From Ustulina deusta (lineage: Eukaryota; Ascomycota; Sordariomycetes; Xylariales; Xylariaceae), in contig JAJNNX010000006.1 in assembly GCA_023159155.1 (NCBI GenBank), positions 372,001-436,000 of the forward strand: a stretch of 64,000 nucleotides of DNA, given 5' to 3'. The position numbers were made by a program, and so were the translations under genes. Shown here in pieces: positions 37,889 to 48,566 of this stretch. Each line of letters opens with the position of its first letter. Positions within the stretch are counted from its first letter, which is position 1. The notes beneath the pieces were generated by a model. That model had not been told where the DNA came from and ran no database searches. It saw only the letters and a list, made by a program, of their open reading frames with translations.

Positions 37889-39599
37889 CTAGCTATTTTT
37901 TTTTTTAGTTATAACCGCCCGTTATATAGAAAAAATAAAAAAAGCAACTATATAACTGCTTAAATATATATATAAAAGTTTAACTATTATAGAGGCAACT
38001 AGATCGGCAATCTAGTCTATACGTATAGCTGCTAGGTTAATAAATTATTTTTTTTAATAAAGTCGTATAATAATATTGCAAGGCTGCTGCTTTAGTTATA
38101 CGGTTAGTTAAGAACTTGAATTGTTAAAGTGCTTGGTTGTATAACTAGTAGTAGTAATAGAACTTCTAGATTTTTTTTAAAATTGATTAATTTATATTGT
38201 GTTTTGTATAACTAAGCATTTTGTGTAGTCTTTCTATACAAAGGTGTCTGAATCAACAGTATAATCGTTATAACTTTGTTTTAGAAAAAATTATCCCGTT
38301 TTATATATTTTTTATAAAAAATAGATCTAAAAAAGGGTTGTTTAGTACAAAGTCTAGTGTTATATAAAAGTACGCCTGTTATATAAGGGTCTAAGGGGGG
38401 TTATAAACAATAAAATATTCGTATACCGGTTAGAAGTTCGGCTTATAGCCTGCCTTTGTTATATAACTATATATAGGTTTAGAAATATTCTAAAACTTAA
38501 TAGTAAATCGTATAAATAAGGCAGTATAGTTCTTAGGGGTCTAAAATTATATATTTTAAATAGGTTTAAGCTGTATAAGTTCTAGTTACTTAATAAGCAG
38601 TTCTAGTTCGGTTCGTATAATAAGCTAAAGGGTTAGTATAAACCGGGGTATAAAAATAGGCTAAAAAATAGGTTAAAATTATTAATTTAGTATAGGGAAA
38701 ACTAAAAATTGTTATATAAGGAGTAAAAAAGTAAATTAAATAATTAGAAGTTCTAAAGAACTTTTTATATTTTTAGATTTATTTTATATAATTATTTTAA
38801 AGTTTTTTAAATATAATTTTTTGTTTATTTATATTTATATGTTTTATTATTAGATAATCTAGAATAATTTTATATATAAGTTATAATATATATTTTTAAA
38901 ATTCTGTTCTGTTTAATTTTTAAAATCTTTTTTGTATATTTGTTTAAATAGTTATATATTAGTTAGCAAATAGATATATTTTTTAATCTAAAAAGCTATT
39001 TATATGTTTAGCATTTTTTGTATTGTAGTACTTAGGTTAATATTTTTTTTTTAGTACTTAAAGTTAAGATATTTTTATATATTTTTTATATTTATGTTGT
39101 ATTTTTTAGCAAGTTTTTTATATATAACAAAAATGTCCGATTTAGCTGTTTTAGCTATATTATAAGGTATATCTAATGCTATAATAAGGTAGGATAAAAA
39201 TAAAAAAAAATAAATAAATAAATAAAAATAAAAAGGTTGTTTGGCTGTTGTATAATAATATAATTAGGGTTAATATAACTGTGTGCTATTTTTTTTTTTT
39301 TTGTATATTACTCCGATGCTCTGTTAGAAAAGATAAAATAATTATATAGCAAAAGTTCAGATTTTTTCTTTTTTTTATAACAATTAAATATTTTAATACT
39401 CTGTTAGAAAAAGTAAAATATTTATTTTATTTTGTATGATTACTCCGATACTCCGTTAAAAAAAATAAAATAATTGTATAGTAAAGATTTAAAATACAAT
39501 ATAAAAACCTGTTAATACTATAGGTTAGACTTTGTCTTTATTTTTGCTAATCTATAGTACTTCTATAATTATATAAATATTTCTACAACTACTAATTAA

Positions 39600-39903
39600 T
39601 ATAAAATAGGCTTTATATAATAAATTATATATAAAACAAATAATATATATAGATAGAATATAATATATTATACTATATTATCTATATTAAAAAAAAAAAA
39701 AAAAAAATATGTTTATATAAAGTATAAGTCTTTTATATTTATATAAGAGCTTATGCTATTATACGAGCTAACATAACAAAAGGGAAGTAAGGTCCCTTTT
39801 GTCCGGCCGAGGTCCGGCTAACATTTGTACAAAAGCCAAGCGTAAACTCGCACTCCGTACAAGTTACACAATAAGGTTGTAACTAATGCTAGTTATTCTA
39901 ACA
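39600..39903 (-). repeat. LTR (right) of the deleted copia derivative
   Basis: Same LTR family. The inner end is strongly mutated; the outer end reads TTATTCTAACA. It is followed by the TATAT duplication. Confidence 0.85.
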
Positions 39904-39908
39904 TATAT

Positions 39909-42900
39909 ACTTAATAATATACCTTTTAATTTTAAAAAAATAAATAAAAGCATAAATAAAATTTATAATTTATATTATTTTTATATAAGCTTTATAATTA
40001 TAAGTTAGTTATATAACCTTTATTTATATAATAGCTAAAATAATAAACTAGTTGCTAAAAAGATCTAAATAATATAATAGTTATATAGTTAGATTATAAC
40101 AAAATATATATAAAATAATATTAGAACTTTTAGTATTATTTTTTATTATATTATATTATTTTTATAGCTACTTATATATTATTTTAAAAGTATAATCTAC
40201 TTATAATATTTTAACTATTTTTTATTATAAAACTTTTAATATATAAATAAATATAATAGTTATATTTTTATATAACTATAATCTTAGCTTTATATTTAGT
40301 ATAATAGAAAAGCTTGCTAATAAAATAATTATTTGTAATACTAAAACAAACAAATTTAATATTATAAACTATATAGTAATTATTTATAATACTAAAGCAA
40401 ACAAATCTAACGTTATAAGCTATGTAATAATTATTTATAATATTAAAGCAAGCAAATCTAATATTGCAAGTTATATTTTAACTAGTATAGCGCTATTTAA
40501 AAATCAAACATATTATATTATTAAAAAATAAATTAAGTCTAGAACTAATATAAAAACTAGTATTAATATTAAATTTTAAAATTATAACTAAGCTAGATCT
40601 TAAGCTAGATCTAAACTTTAAAACTAAAGCTAAACTTATTAAGCAAGATTTTAAACATTAATATTAGTACGCGTGTAATTTCTTATAACTATAAAGGTTT
40701 AAATTATAATATTAATAAAAGCTTTAATATCAAGCTTAACTTTTTAAAAAAGAATAAAATAAAATATTTTAATCTAATTAATTTATATTTTTAAGTTGTT
40801 TAGTAGTAGCTTAAAAAGCTTAAACAATAATATTATAATTAATATAAACATAAATATTGCTATAATTAAAATATTAAATAAGTTTTTTTAATATTTATAT
40901 TAATTTATACGTTTTTATTTTATATAAACTATACTTTTTTTTTATATTTAATAAAAAGCTAAACTAATACTATTTAACTAATTAAAATTAACTTAAAAAA
41001 TAAATAGTTTTTTATAATTAAAAAAAGCAAACATAACTATATTATAAATATAAGTTTTAAAAATTTTTTATGCTTAAATAGTTTGCTTTTATATTTTATT
41101 TTTATACTTAAGCATTACTTCGTACTACTTTTAAGCTTTTTTTAATATAACACTAATCTTTTTGTCTAGCTAAAAAGGTAATATTTCTAAAAGTAGTTTA
41201 TAAATCCTAGCTTATTATACCTGCTTAGGATTAGCTATTTTAGAACAATTTTTAAAACTAAATATTTTGATCTAGTTTAAAAGTACTGCAATATTAACAA
41301 ATTAATAAATATAATAGTACTAATACTTTATAAAGCTAATTTTTTACTTTAAGTTTTATAAATTATATAGTATATCGAATTATTTAATTATTTTATATTT
41401 TTTTTTGTTTATAAAAAGCTTTAAACAAAAAATATGCTAGCTAAAAATTTTAAAACTATATTAAACAAAATAATATTTTTTAAAGCTATAATATAACTTA
41501 ATATAGCTAAAATATTAAAAATAGTATTAAAATCTTTAATATATTCTTTTATAGTCTAAAAAAAAAATTAATATTATTAATATAAATAAATATAAATATA
41601 AAAACTTTTCTATATAATATTAAAAAAAACTAAAAAAAGTTTTAAGTTTTATTATTGCAATTATAAGTTATTTATAGCTATAATATAATATAATAAAAAT
41701 TATTTTATACTTGTTATAATTTTTGATTTTTTATTAAAAAAAGCTTTTTATAATATTAATAATAATAAAAACTATAAATCTATATAAAACGTTAAATATT
41801 TTATTTTGCTAAAGCAATAAATAAGTATTATTAATAACTTTAGTATTAACGTTCTATAGATTAATTATTATATAGTGTTTGCTTTTATATTAAACAATAA
41901 ATATAAATAATATAATAAAATAAGATTGTTTTAAAAATATAAGTTTAATAATTTTAATATTAATAAACAGCTTAAAAATAGCATTTATTATATTATAGTT
42001 TTTGCAAAATTAAAAATAAAAATATTAATAAAAATTATTAATAAAAATGCTTTTTCTAAATTTAATAAATATTTTAATTTTATTATTAAAATAGCTAAGT
42101 TTAAAATAAAATAAATAAAAATATTTATAAAAAATAAATTTGATCTAAAATATAACTTTAGATCCCTAATCCAATAATATGCTTATTTTTAACTTATTAA
42201 ATAGTATCTAAAGCTTAAACAGATTAAACAGATTAAAAAAATAGCTATATTTATACTTATTATTATTTTTGTTATTTTTGTCTTTTTGTTTACCTATATT
42301 AAAAATTTTAAAAAAAAGTATTATATAAATATTTTTAGTTTTAGATTCTAAAAATATAAAATAAATCTAAACAAAATTAAAAATATAAATATTCTTATAA
42401 AAACTAAACAAATCGCTTTTATAAATAAATAAAAAAATCTGCCAAAATTTGCAAAATATTAAGCTATATTCTAATTATCTTAAATTAATACTATAATAAA
42501 ACTATATATATTAAATAAAAAGTTTATAATAGCTTAAAAATAAATAAAATAATCTATAGCTATAATAAATATATTTAAATAATTAATAAATATAGTAATA
42601 CTTTTGTTTACTTTAACCTTAAAATTAATTACTGCTTAAATTAATACTTATTTATAATAAAGTTTTAGTTAAGCGTTAAGCACTATAAATATATATATAT
42701 AATATCTAATATCTATAATATAAAGTTTATTATTCTATAATTTACTGCCTTATCTAATATATAATAAATATATTTTAAAAAAGCTTATACTAAAAATTAT
42801 ATTATATAAAAGCTTATTAATAATATAAATTTATTATATTTAGGATTATATTAACTTTTTAATATTAAAAAATATAATATTAATATTAATATAATTTATA

Positions 42901-44875
42901 ATATAAAGTTTTTTATTAATACTTTTAATACTAAAACTTTATATAAATATTTAAATAAGTATATTTAAGTATATCTATACTAAAAACTTTTTAAATATAA
43001 AAAATAAAAATAAAGCAATATTTATATATATTTTTATTTTATAACTTTAATTATAAATAATAATTTTAAAATAGGCAAAACTTTTTTATTTGTAAGACTT
43101 ACTATTTATAGCATAAAAAAAGGTTATTTTAGCTTTTTTAATATATTTAAATATATTATAATTAAGTAATATTTTTTATATTTTAATATATTTAATTATT
43201 TTATCTAATATAATAGTAGTAGCTAGGTTAAATAATCTAGTAATATTATATATAAAAAACTAGTTTTAATTATTATTAATAATAATTATTTAATTATTTA
43301 AAATTAAAAATAATAAATCTTTAAATTTATTAGATTTATTAAATAATAGCTAAACAAAAATTTTAGTAATATTATATATTTTATTTATAGCTTTGAATAA
43401 TAATAAAAATAGCAATAAAGCTATATTATATAGATCTAATATAATATTAGCTAAAAAAAAAAATTATAAAAGCTTTTTTAAAGCTAGCAAAATATTCTTT
43501 TAAAATATTTACTTTGATTATTTCTTAGTTTAATAGCATTATTAGTACTATTAAGTTTATTTTTGTTAAAATTAAAGTTATAATTTAGCTAAAATATATT
43601 AATTTAATTTATAACATATAATAAAACATAAAAGCTTTTTTTATTTATATTATAATAAATTATTTAACTTTTAATTATATAAGTTTAAGCAACTTTTATT
43701 TCAAAAGTATTATTAAATATATTATTTTTATTTTGTTAATTATTGCAAAATTGATTATTATTTTATTATTAATTATAAAAATAATTATTTCTAAAAAAAG
43801 CTTTAAACTATTGTTTTGCTAGCTTTATATTTATTTTTTTAGCTTTAGCTTTATTTTATAAAAGAAAAACTAAAAGTTTATTATTTTAAGAATAGAAAAA
43901 GTTTATTATACCTTTAAAAAAACTAGCTTTAATAAAAATAGTTTTAAATAGTAATAAAAAAAGGTTAGCGTATAGATTAATTATATTAAACTTTGTAATA
44001 TTATAATTAAAATTAGTATTTTTTTTAATCAAAGCTTTTAAGTTACTAATATGTTTTTTCTAAGTTTAATAGGCCTTAATAGATTTATACTAGTTTTTTA
44101 ACGCTATATATTTCTAATTACTAATTTAATTTTAAATATTTTAAATAGTATTATTACTAATCTATTGTTTAATAAATAGCTTAAAACTATTATTAAAATG
44201 CTTAAATATTTATTTAGTAATATAATTTTTGTTTATATAACTTATTTTATAATAATATTTTATTTTAGAATTAATATAAATTTTAATAGGGGTTTTCTTT
44301 TTGTTAGCAAAATTATACTATTTTTTGTTTATTTATTATATAATTTTAAGTAATACTTAGCTTAAACAAAACTTTAAATAACTTATTACTTAACGTTTTA
44401 TATAAAGCCTTTAAACTAGCATACTTTAAATAAATTAAAATTAAATATAATACTAATATTAAAATCCTAAAGAACTACAGCTTTGTTTTATTTCTATTTA
44501 AAGTATTTAAGCTTATTAATATATTAAATAATTAAAATAAAATTATAATATTTAAATAAAAAAAGCTTTATTATATTATATAGCTACTAAAAACTATAGT
44601 ACTAATTATTAGAGTATTAGCTAAAATATTAATTTATTTATAAATTTTGCTATAATATAGCTAAAGCAGTTAAAAAAGTAGCACTATTTATACTACTATT
44701 GCTAATTTTATTAAGCGCTAGATTTCGCTATAGTAAAAGCTAATTAGGAACTTTAGCTAAAAATAACGTTTTAAATTAGCTATTTATATTAGTATTAAAA
44801 CAAATATCCTAAAAAAAAAATCTATTAAAAGCAGAAATTATATTTAAATAAACTTATAGTTATATTAAAATAACT
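39909..44875. other. AT-rich RIP-degraded DNA, unassigned, with a 51-bp tandem repeat
   Basis: About 5 kb of AT-rich sequence without readable genes. The only internal structure I could define is the 51-bp array at 40325-40480, listed separately. An older transposon is likely, but no LTR, inverted terminus or protein motif was found. Confidence 0.5.
40325..40480. repeat. 51-bp tandem repeat, about three copies
   Basis: The word AATTATTTATAATACTAAAG and its following sequence recur at 40327, 40378 and 40429, an exact 51-bp step each time. The period is a multiple of three, so it could derive from a coding repeat of 17 residues, but no frame is open through it. Copies differ mainly by C/T and G/A. 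Confidence 0.7.
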
Positions 44876-45139
44876 TAAGCCTAAAGCAAATATAGCTAAG
44901 CTTATAACAAATATAGCTAAGTTTATAGCAAATATAGCTAAATCTATAGCAGATATAGCTAAGTTTATAATAAATATAGCTAAATCTATAATAAATATAG
45001 CTAAGTTTATAGTAGATATAGCTAAATCTATAGCAAATATAGCTAAATTTATAGCAGATATAGCTAAATTTATAAAAAATATAACTAAATCTATAGTAAA
45101 TATAGCTAAATCTATAGCAAATATAACTATTTTTATAAC
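44876..45139. repeat. 21-bp tandem repeat, about twelve copies
   Basis: The unit ATATAGCTAAATCTATAGCAA repeats with a 21-bp period. Variation is mainly C/T and G/A (GCTAAGTTTATAGC against GCTAAATCTATAGC). Because the period is divisible by three, it makes overlapping open frames on the minus strand (44825-45325 and 44865-45146) with a seven-residue repeat rich in Ile, Ala and Asp. The frames are a by-product of periodicity in AT-rich DNA; I see no start context or conserved sequence to call a gene. Confidence 0.85.
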
Positions 45140-45285
45140 TAAACAAAAGTTTAATACTATAAAAATCTTATTAATATTTATTATATTAGAAATATATAAA
45201 GCATATATAAAAAGGCACCCGGTAGTATCTATATAAATAAAAAAAAAACAAAAGCCTAAAAAACGCCTATTATTATAGGTATAAT

Positions 45286-45586
45286 TGTTGGAATAACTAG
45301 CATTAGTTACAACCTTATTGTACAACTCGCACGGAGTGCGAGTTCACGCTCGGCTTTCGTACGGATGTTAGCCGGACTTCGGCCGGACGAAAGGGACCTT
45401 ACTTCCCCTTTGTTATGTTAGCTCGTACGATAGCGTAAGTCTTTATATAAATATAAAAGACTTATGTTTTATATAAATATTCTTTTTTTTTTTTTTTTTT
45501 ATAGATAATATAGTATAATATATTATATTCTATCTATATATATTATTTATTTTATATATAATATATTATATAAAGCTTATTTACTA
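45286..45586 (+). repeat. Copia LTR, plus orientation, with GC-rich hairpin
   Basis: The least mutated U3 end of this LTR family. It includes a hairpin ACTCGCAC-GGA-GTGCGAGT near 45,327-45,345 and the stretch GCCGGACTTCGGCCGGAC. The inner end is mutated (ATTTACTA for ATTTAACA). Confidence 0.85.
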
Positions 45587-45594
45587 CTAATTAA

Positions 45595-45900
45595 TATTAA
45601 GTAGGCTTTATATAATATATTGTATGTAAAAAATAAATAATATGCGTGGACAAAATATAATATATTATATTATATTATCTATAAAAAAAAAATATATATA
45701 TATATATATTTATATAAAGCATAAATTTTTTATATTTATATAAAAGCTTATACTATTGTACGAACTAACATAATAAAAAGGAAATAAGGTCTTTTTTGTC
45801 CGGCTAAAGTCCGGCTAATATTTATACAAAAACTAAACATAAATTTGCACTCCGTACAAATTATATAATAAGGTTATAACTAATGCTAGTTATTCTAATA
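45595..45900 (-). repeat. Copia LTR, minus orientation, head-to-head with the preceding LTR
   Basis: Begins TATTAAGTAGGC, the mutated complement of the LTR U5 end, and ends TTATTCTAATA. Only eight bases separate its U5 end from the U5 end of the LTR at 45286-45586. Confidence 0.85.
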
Positions 45901-47597
45901 TTAGCTATTTTTTTTTGGGGTTATAACTGCCCGTTATACAAAAAAAACAAAAAAATAACTATATAACTACTTAAATATATATATAAAAGTTTAACTATTA
46001 TAAAAACAACTAGATTAATAATCTAGTTTATATATATAGCTGCTAGGTTAGTAGATTATTTTTTTTTAATAAGGTTATATAATAATATTACAAAACTACT
46101 GCTTTAATTATATAGTTAATTAAAAACTATAAACTAAATATTACTTAGTAACTATTTAAATTAAAGCTAAATATTTACTTTTGCTTTATATAATAGCAAA
46201 GTTTATAATTAGCTAGCTTGTCCGGTTAGTAAGCGTTATATAAACAATTGCTAGTTAAAGGCCTTTAAGGTTGCTTGTGTTTAGTTAACTAGGCAGGTTA
46301 TTTATATAAAAAAAATTCAATTAATTAAAAATTAGGTTAGCTTATGCATAGGAGAGCTTATATATAAAAAAGTACTTAAGTTTCCTATTGCTTTCTGTTT
46401 TTTTATTGTTTTTTAAAATCTTCTGTATTATATATTGCTTTTATATTTCTAACTTTTTTTTTTTTTTTTTTTTTTTGTATAAAAATAATTGTAGTCCAAT
46501 CGGCCCAGTACTAGCTATAATTTATATTAGTATTAAAGTAAACATTTATTATATAATAGATCTTACTCCAAGTTTTTTTAGGTTTAATTTAATAAATATA
46601 AAAATCTTTTATATAACCCTTAAAAATTATTAGAAATATTGCGTAGTATTAATCCTTTATAATACCAAGTTTTCGATAGGTATTTATAAATAAACGTGCT
46701 TTATTGTAGAGTAGGTTGTACGGTTAGCCCGTATAATTTCTTTTTTTTTTTTTTTTTTTTTTGGAAAATCGCATACTTTTCGGAAAAAATTATCCTATTT
46801 TGTACGTTTTTTGTAAGGGGTAGATCTAAAAAAAGGTTATTTAGTACAAGGTCTAGTGTTGTATAAAAGTACGCCTGTTGTATAAGGGTTTAAGGGGGGT
46901 TATAAACAATAGAATATTTATATATTAGTTAGAAGTTTGGCTTATAGCCTGCCTTTATTATATAACTATATATAGGTTCAGAAGTATTCTAAAACTTAAT
47001 AGTAGGTTGTATAAACTAGGCAGCGTAGTCCTTAGGGGTATAAAATTGTATGTTCTAAGTAGGATTAAGCTATATAAGTTCCGGATATCTGATTTTTAGT
47101 TCTTGTTTTATTTGTATAATAGGCCTAAGAGTTAGGATAGGCTAAGGGGTAAGGGTAGGTTATAGAGTAGGGGTAGGCTAAAAGAAAGCAGGTCAAAGTT
47201 ATTAACTTAATATAAGGGAAACTAAGAGCTATTATATAAAAGGTAGTAAAATAGGTTAAACAATTAAAAGCTTAAAAAAACTTTTAGTTAATTTAAATTC
47301 ATTTTATATAATTTAAGCAAAATTTTTTATATATATGCCTAGATTTATTTATAGTTATATTTTTTTATATATAATAATATTATAAAGTTTTATATAAACA
47401 TTTATATAAAGTTTTCTAAAATATTTAGATATTTATTTTATAAAATCTTTTTTATATATTTTTTAAAATATTTGTTTGTTATTAATTATATAGTTATATT
47501 TTTTAATCTAATAAGCTATATATATATTAAATATTAGTTTTGTTATATTATTTAAATTAATAGGTTTATTTTAATATTAAAAGTTAAATATTTCTTA

Positions 47598-47900
47598 TGT
47601 TGGAATAGTATTCCAGGTCAATCGTACGCTATTTATGGGTCACTCACCTTGGCCACCTAAGGTGGCCAAGTCAGGTGGTTAGCCCATGGCTAGCCCATGG
47701 CTAAGGGGCCATGGTGGACCCCTTCGTACGAAGGGGTATACCAGGCCCTCCCACACCTTCTGATTCCTTTCCTTCTTCTTCCTTTCGATAGGCATTCGAA
47801 CATTAGTACAATATAGATTGTATGGTGTTCGCCTCACCAGATCTGCTCTTGCGTACGGCACTATGTACGCACATACTATCCCGGATAGAGCCAACCAACA
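47598..47900 (+). mobile_element. Solo LTR of a copia-type element (LTR family 2), copy B
   Basis: A 303-bp GC-normal block, TGTTGGAATAG to CCAACCAACA, nested in the copia composite. It is flanked by TCTTA (47593-47597) and TTTTA (47901-47905), a 5-bp duplication with one C/T difference. It contains three perfect palindromes: 47601-47615, 47648-47670 (11-bp arms, 1-base loop) and 47718-47737 (20 bases, no loop). The open frame at 47679-47894 is not a gene. Confidence 0.85.
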
Positions 47901-48406
47901 TTTTATATATTTTTTAAACTAACGCTAAGTTTTTATATAATCTTTTCGTACATAAATCGTAAGTATATTTTAGCAGCTTTTTATATATTATACAATATGC
48001 TTAATGCTATAATAAAAAAAATAAAATAAATAGAAAAAAAAAAAAAACTATTTAGTTGTTATATAATAGTATAGTTAAAAGCAGCATAATTGCGTGCTAT
48101 TTTTGTTTTTTTTATATAGTACCCTCAATGCTCCTTACAAAAAATTAATACTTATACGTTAAAAATTAAATCTTTATTACTTTTTTTACAACAATTAAAT
48201 ACACTCGGGCACTTTACAGTATAGAATATTCGCTTTATTTCGTATAGTACTACCAATGCTTCCTTGCAAAAAGGTAGTGTTGTATAGTAAAGATTTCGAA
48301 GTGCGATACAGAGACCTATTCGTATAGGTTCAACTCTATTGTCACTCTTGCTAATCTGTAGTGCTTCCTTACAATTCTTTCGAATGCCTCTACAACCACT
48401 GATCAG

Positions 48407-48561
48407 TGTTAAATGGGCTTTATACGATATATTGTACGTAAAAAACAAATAACGCGCAATGACATAGTACAATACAGTGGACAGAATACAATGTATTGTA
48501 CTATGTCATTGCGCGTTATTTGTTTTTTACGTACGATATATCGTATAAAGCCCATTCAACA
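48407..48561. repeat. Long hairpin formed from copia LTR ends
   Basis: The left arm 48407-48476 and right arm 48492-48561 are complementary over 70 bases with two mismatches, around a 15-base loop. Both arms begin as the U5 end of the copia LTR (TGTTAAATGGGC and its complement). It is GC-normal compared with its surroundings and ends exactly at the ATAAT duplication. Confidence 0.9.
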
Positions 48562-48566
48562 ATAAT

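Larger units (their letters stand above)
37586..39903 (-). mobile_element. Internally deleted copia derivative of the same family
   Basis: A 2318-bp unit with LTRs 37586-37888 and 39600-39903, flanked by TATAT duplications (37581-37585 and 39904-39908). Its interior matches only parts of the complete element: about 37,889-38,110 matches 29,101-29,330; about 38,110-38,280 matches 32,925-33,100; and about 38,281-39,599 matches 34,525-35,850. Reverse transcriptase and most of pol are missing, so it was a non-autonomous derivative. The first junction lies in a short shared TTAAGAA-like word. It has its own target duplication, so it transposed, or was deleted after insertion, separately from 28798-36153. 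Confidence 0.85.
45286..48561. mobile_element. Rearranged copia composite with head-to-head LTRs and a nested solo LTR
   Basis: The whole block is flanked by ATAAT (45281-45285 and 48562-48566), so it appears to have inserted as one unit. Its parts are: a full LTR in plus orientation (45286-45586); the octamer CTAATTAA (45587-45594, mutated CTGATCAG); a full LTR in minus orientation (45595-45900); a minus-oriented interior lacking most of pol (45901-48406, with a jump near 46,475 from sequence like 29,650 to sequence like 34,240); then a truncated minus LTR joined to a truncated plus LTR end, forming a hairpin (48407-48561). A solo LTR of another family sits inside (47598-47900). The two outer ends have the U3 and U5 termini expected of a plus-oriented insertion although the interior is inverted. 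Outer parts are little mutated. Confidence 0.75.

Noticed and set aside
44876..45139. CRISPR-like array
   Set aside because: Repeats are contiguous 21-bp units without unique spacers, and the genome is fungal.
44825..45325. 166-residue minus-strand frame with seven-residue repeats
   Set aside because: It is produced by the 21-bp tandem array, whose period keeps the frame open, and runs into a copia LTR. No independent sign of a gene.
48152..48472. 106-residue minus-strand frame
   Set aside because: It covers the untranslated leader and LTR edge of the copia composite in its less mutated part, with no gag motif recognised.
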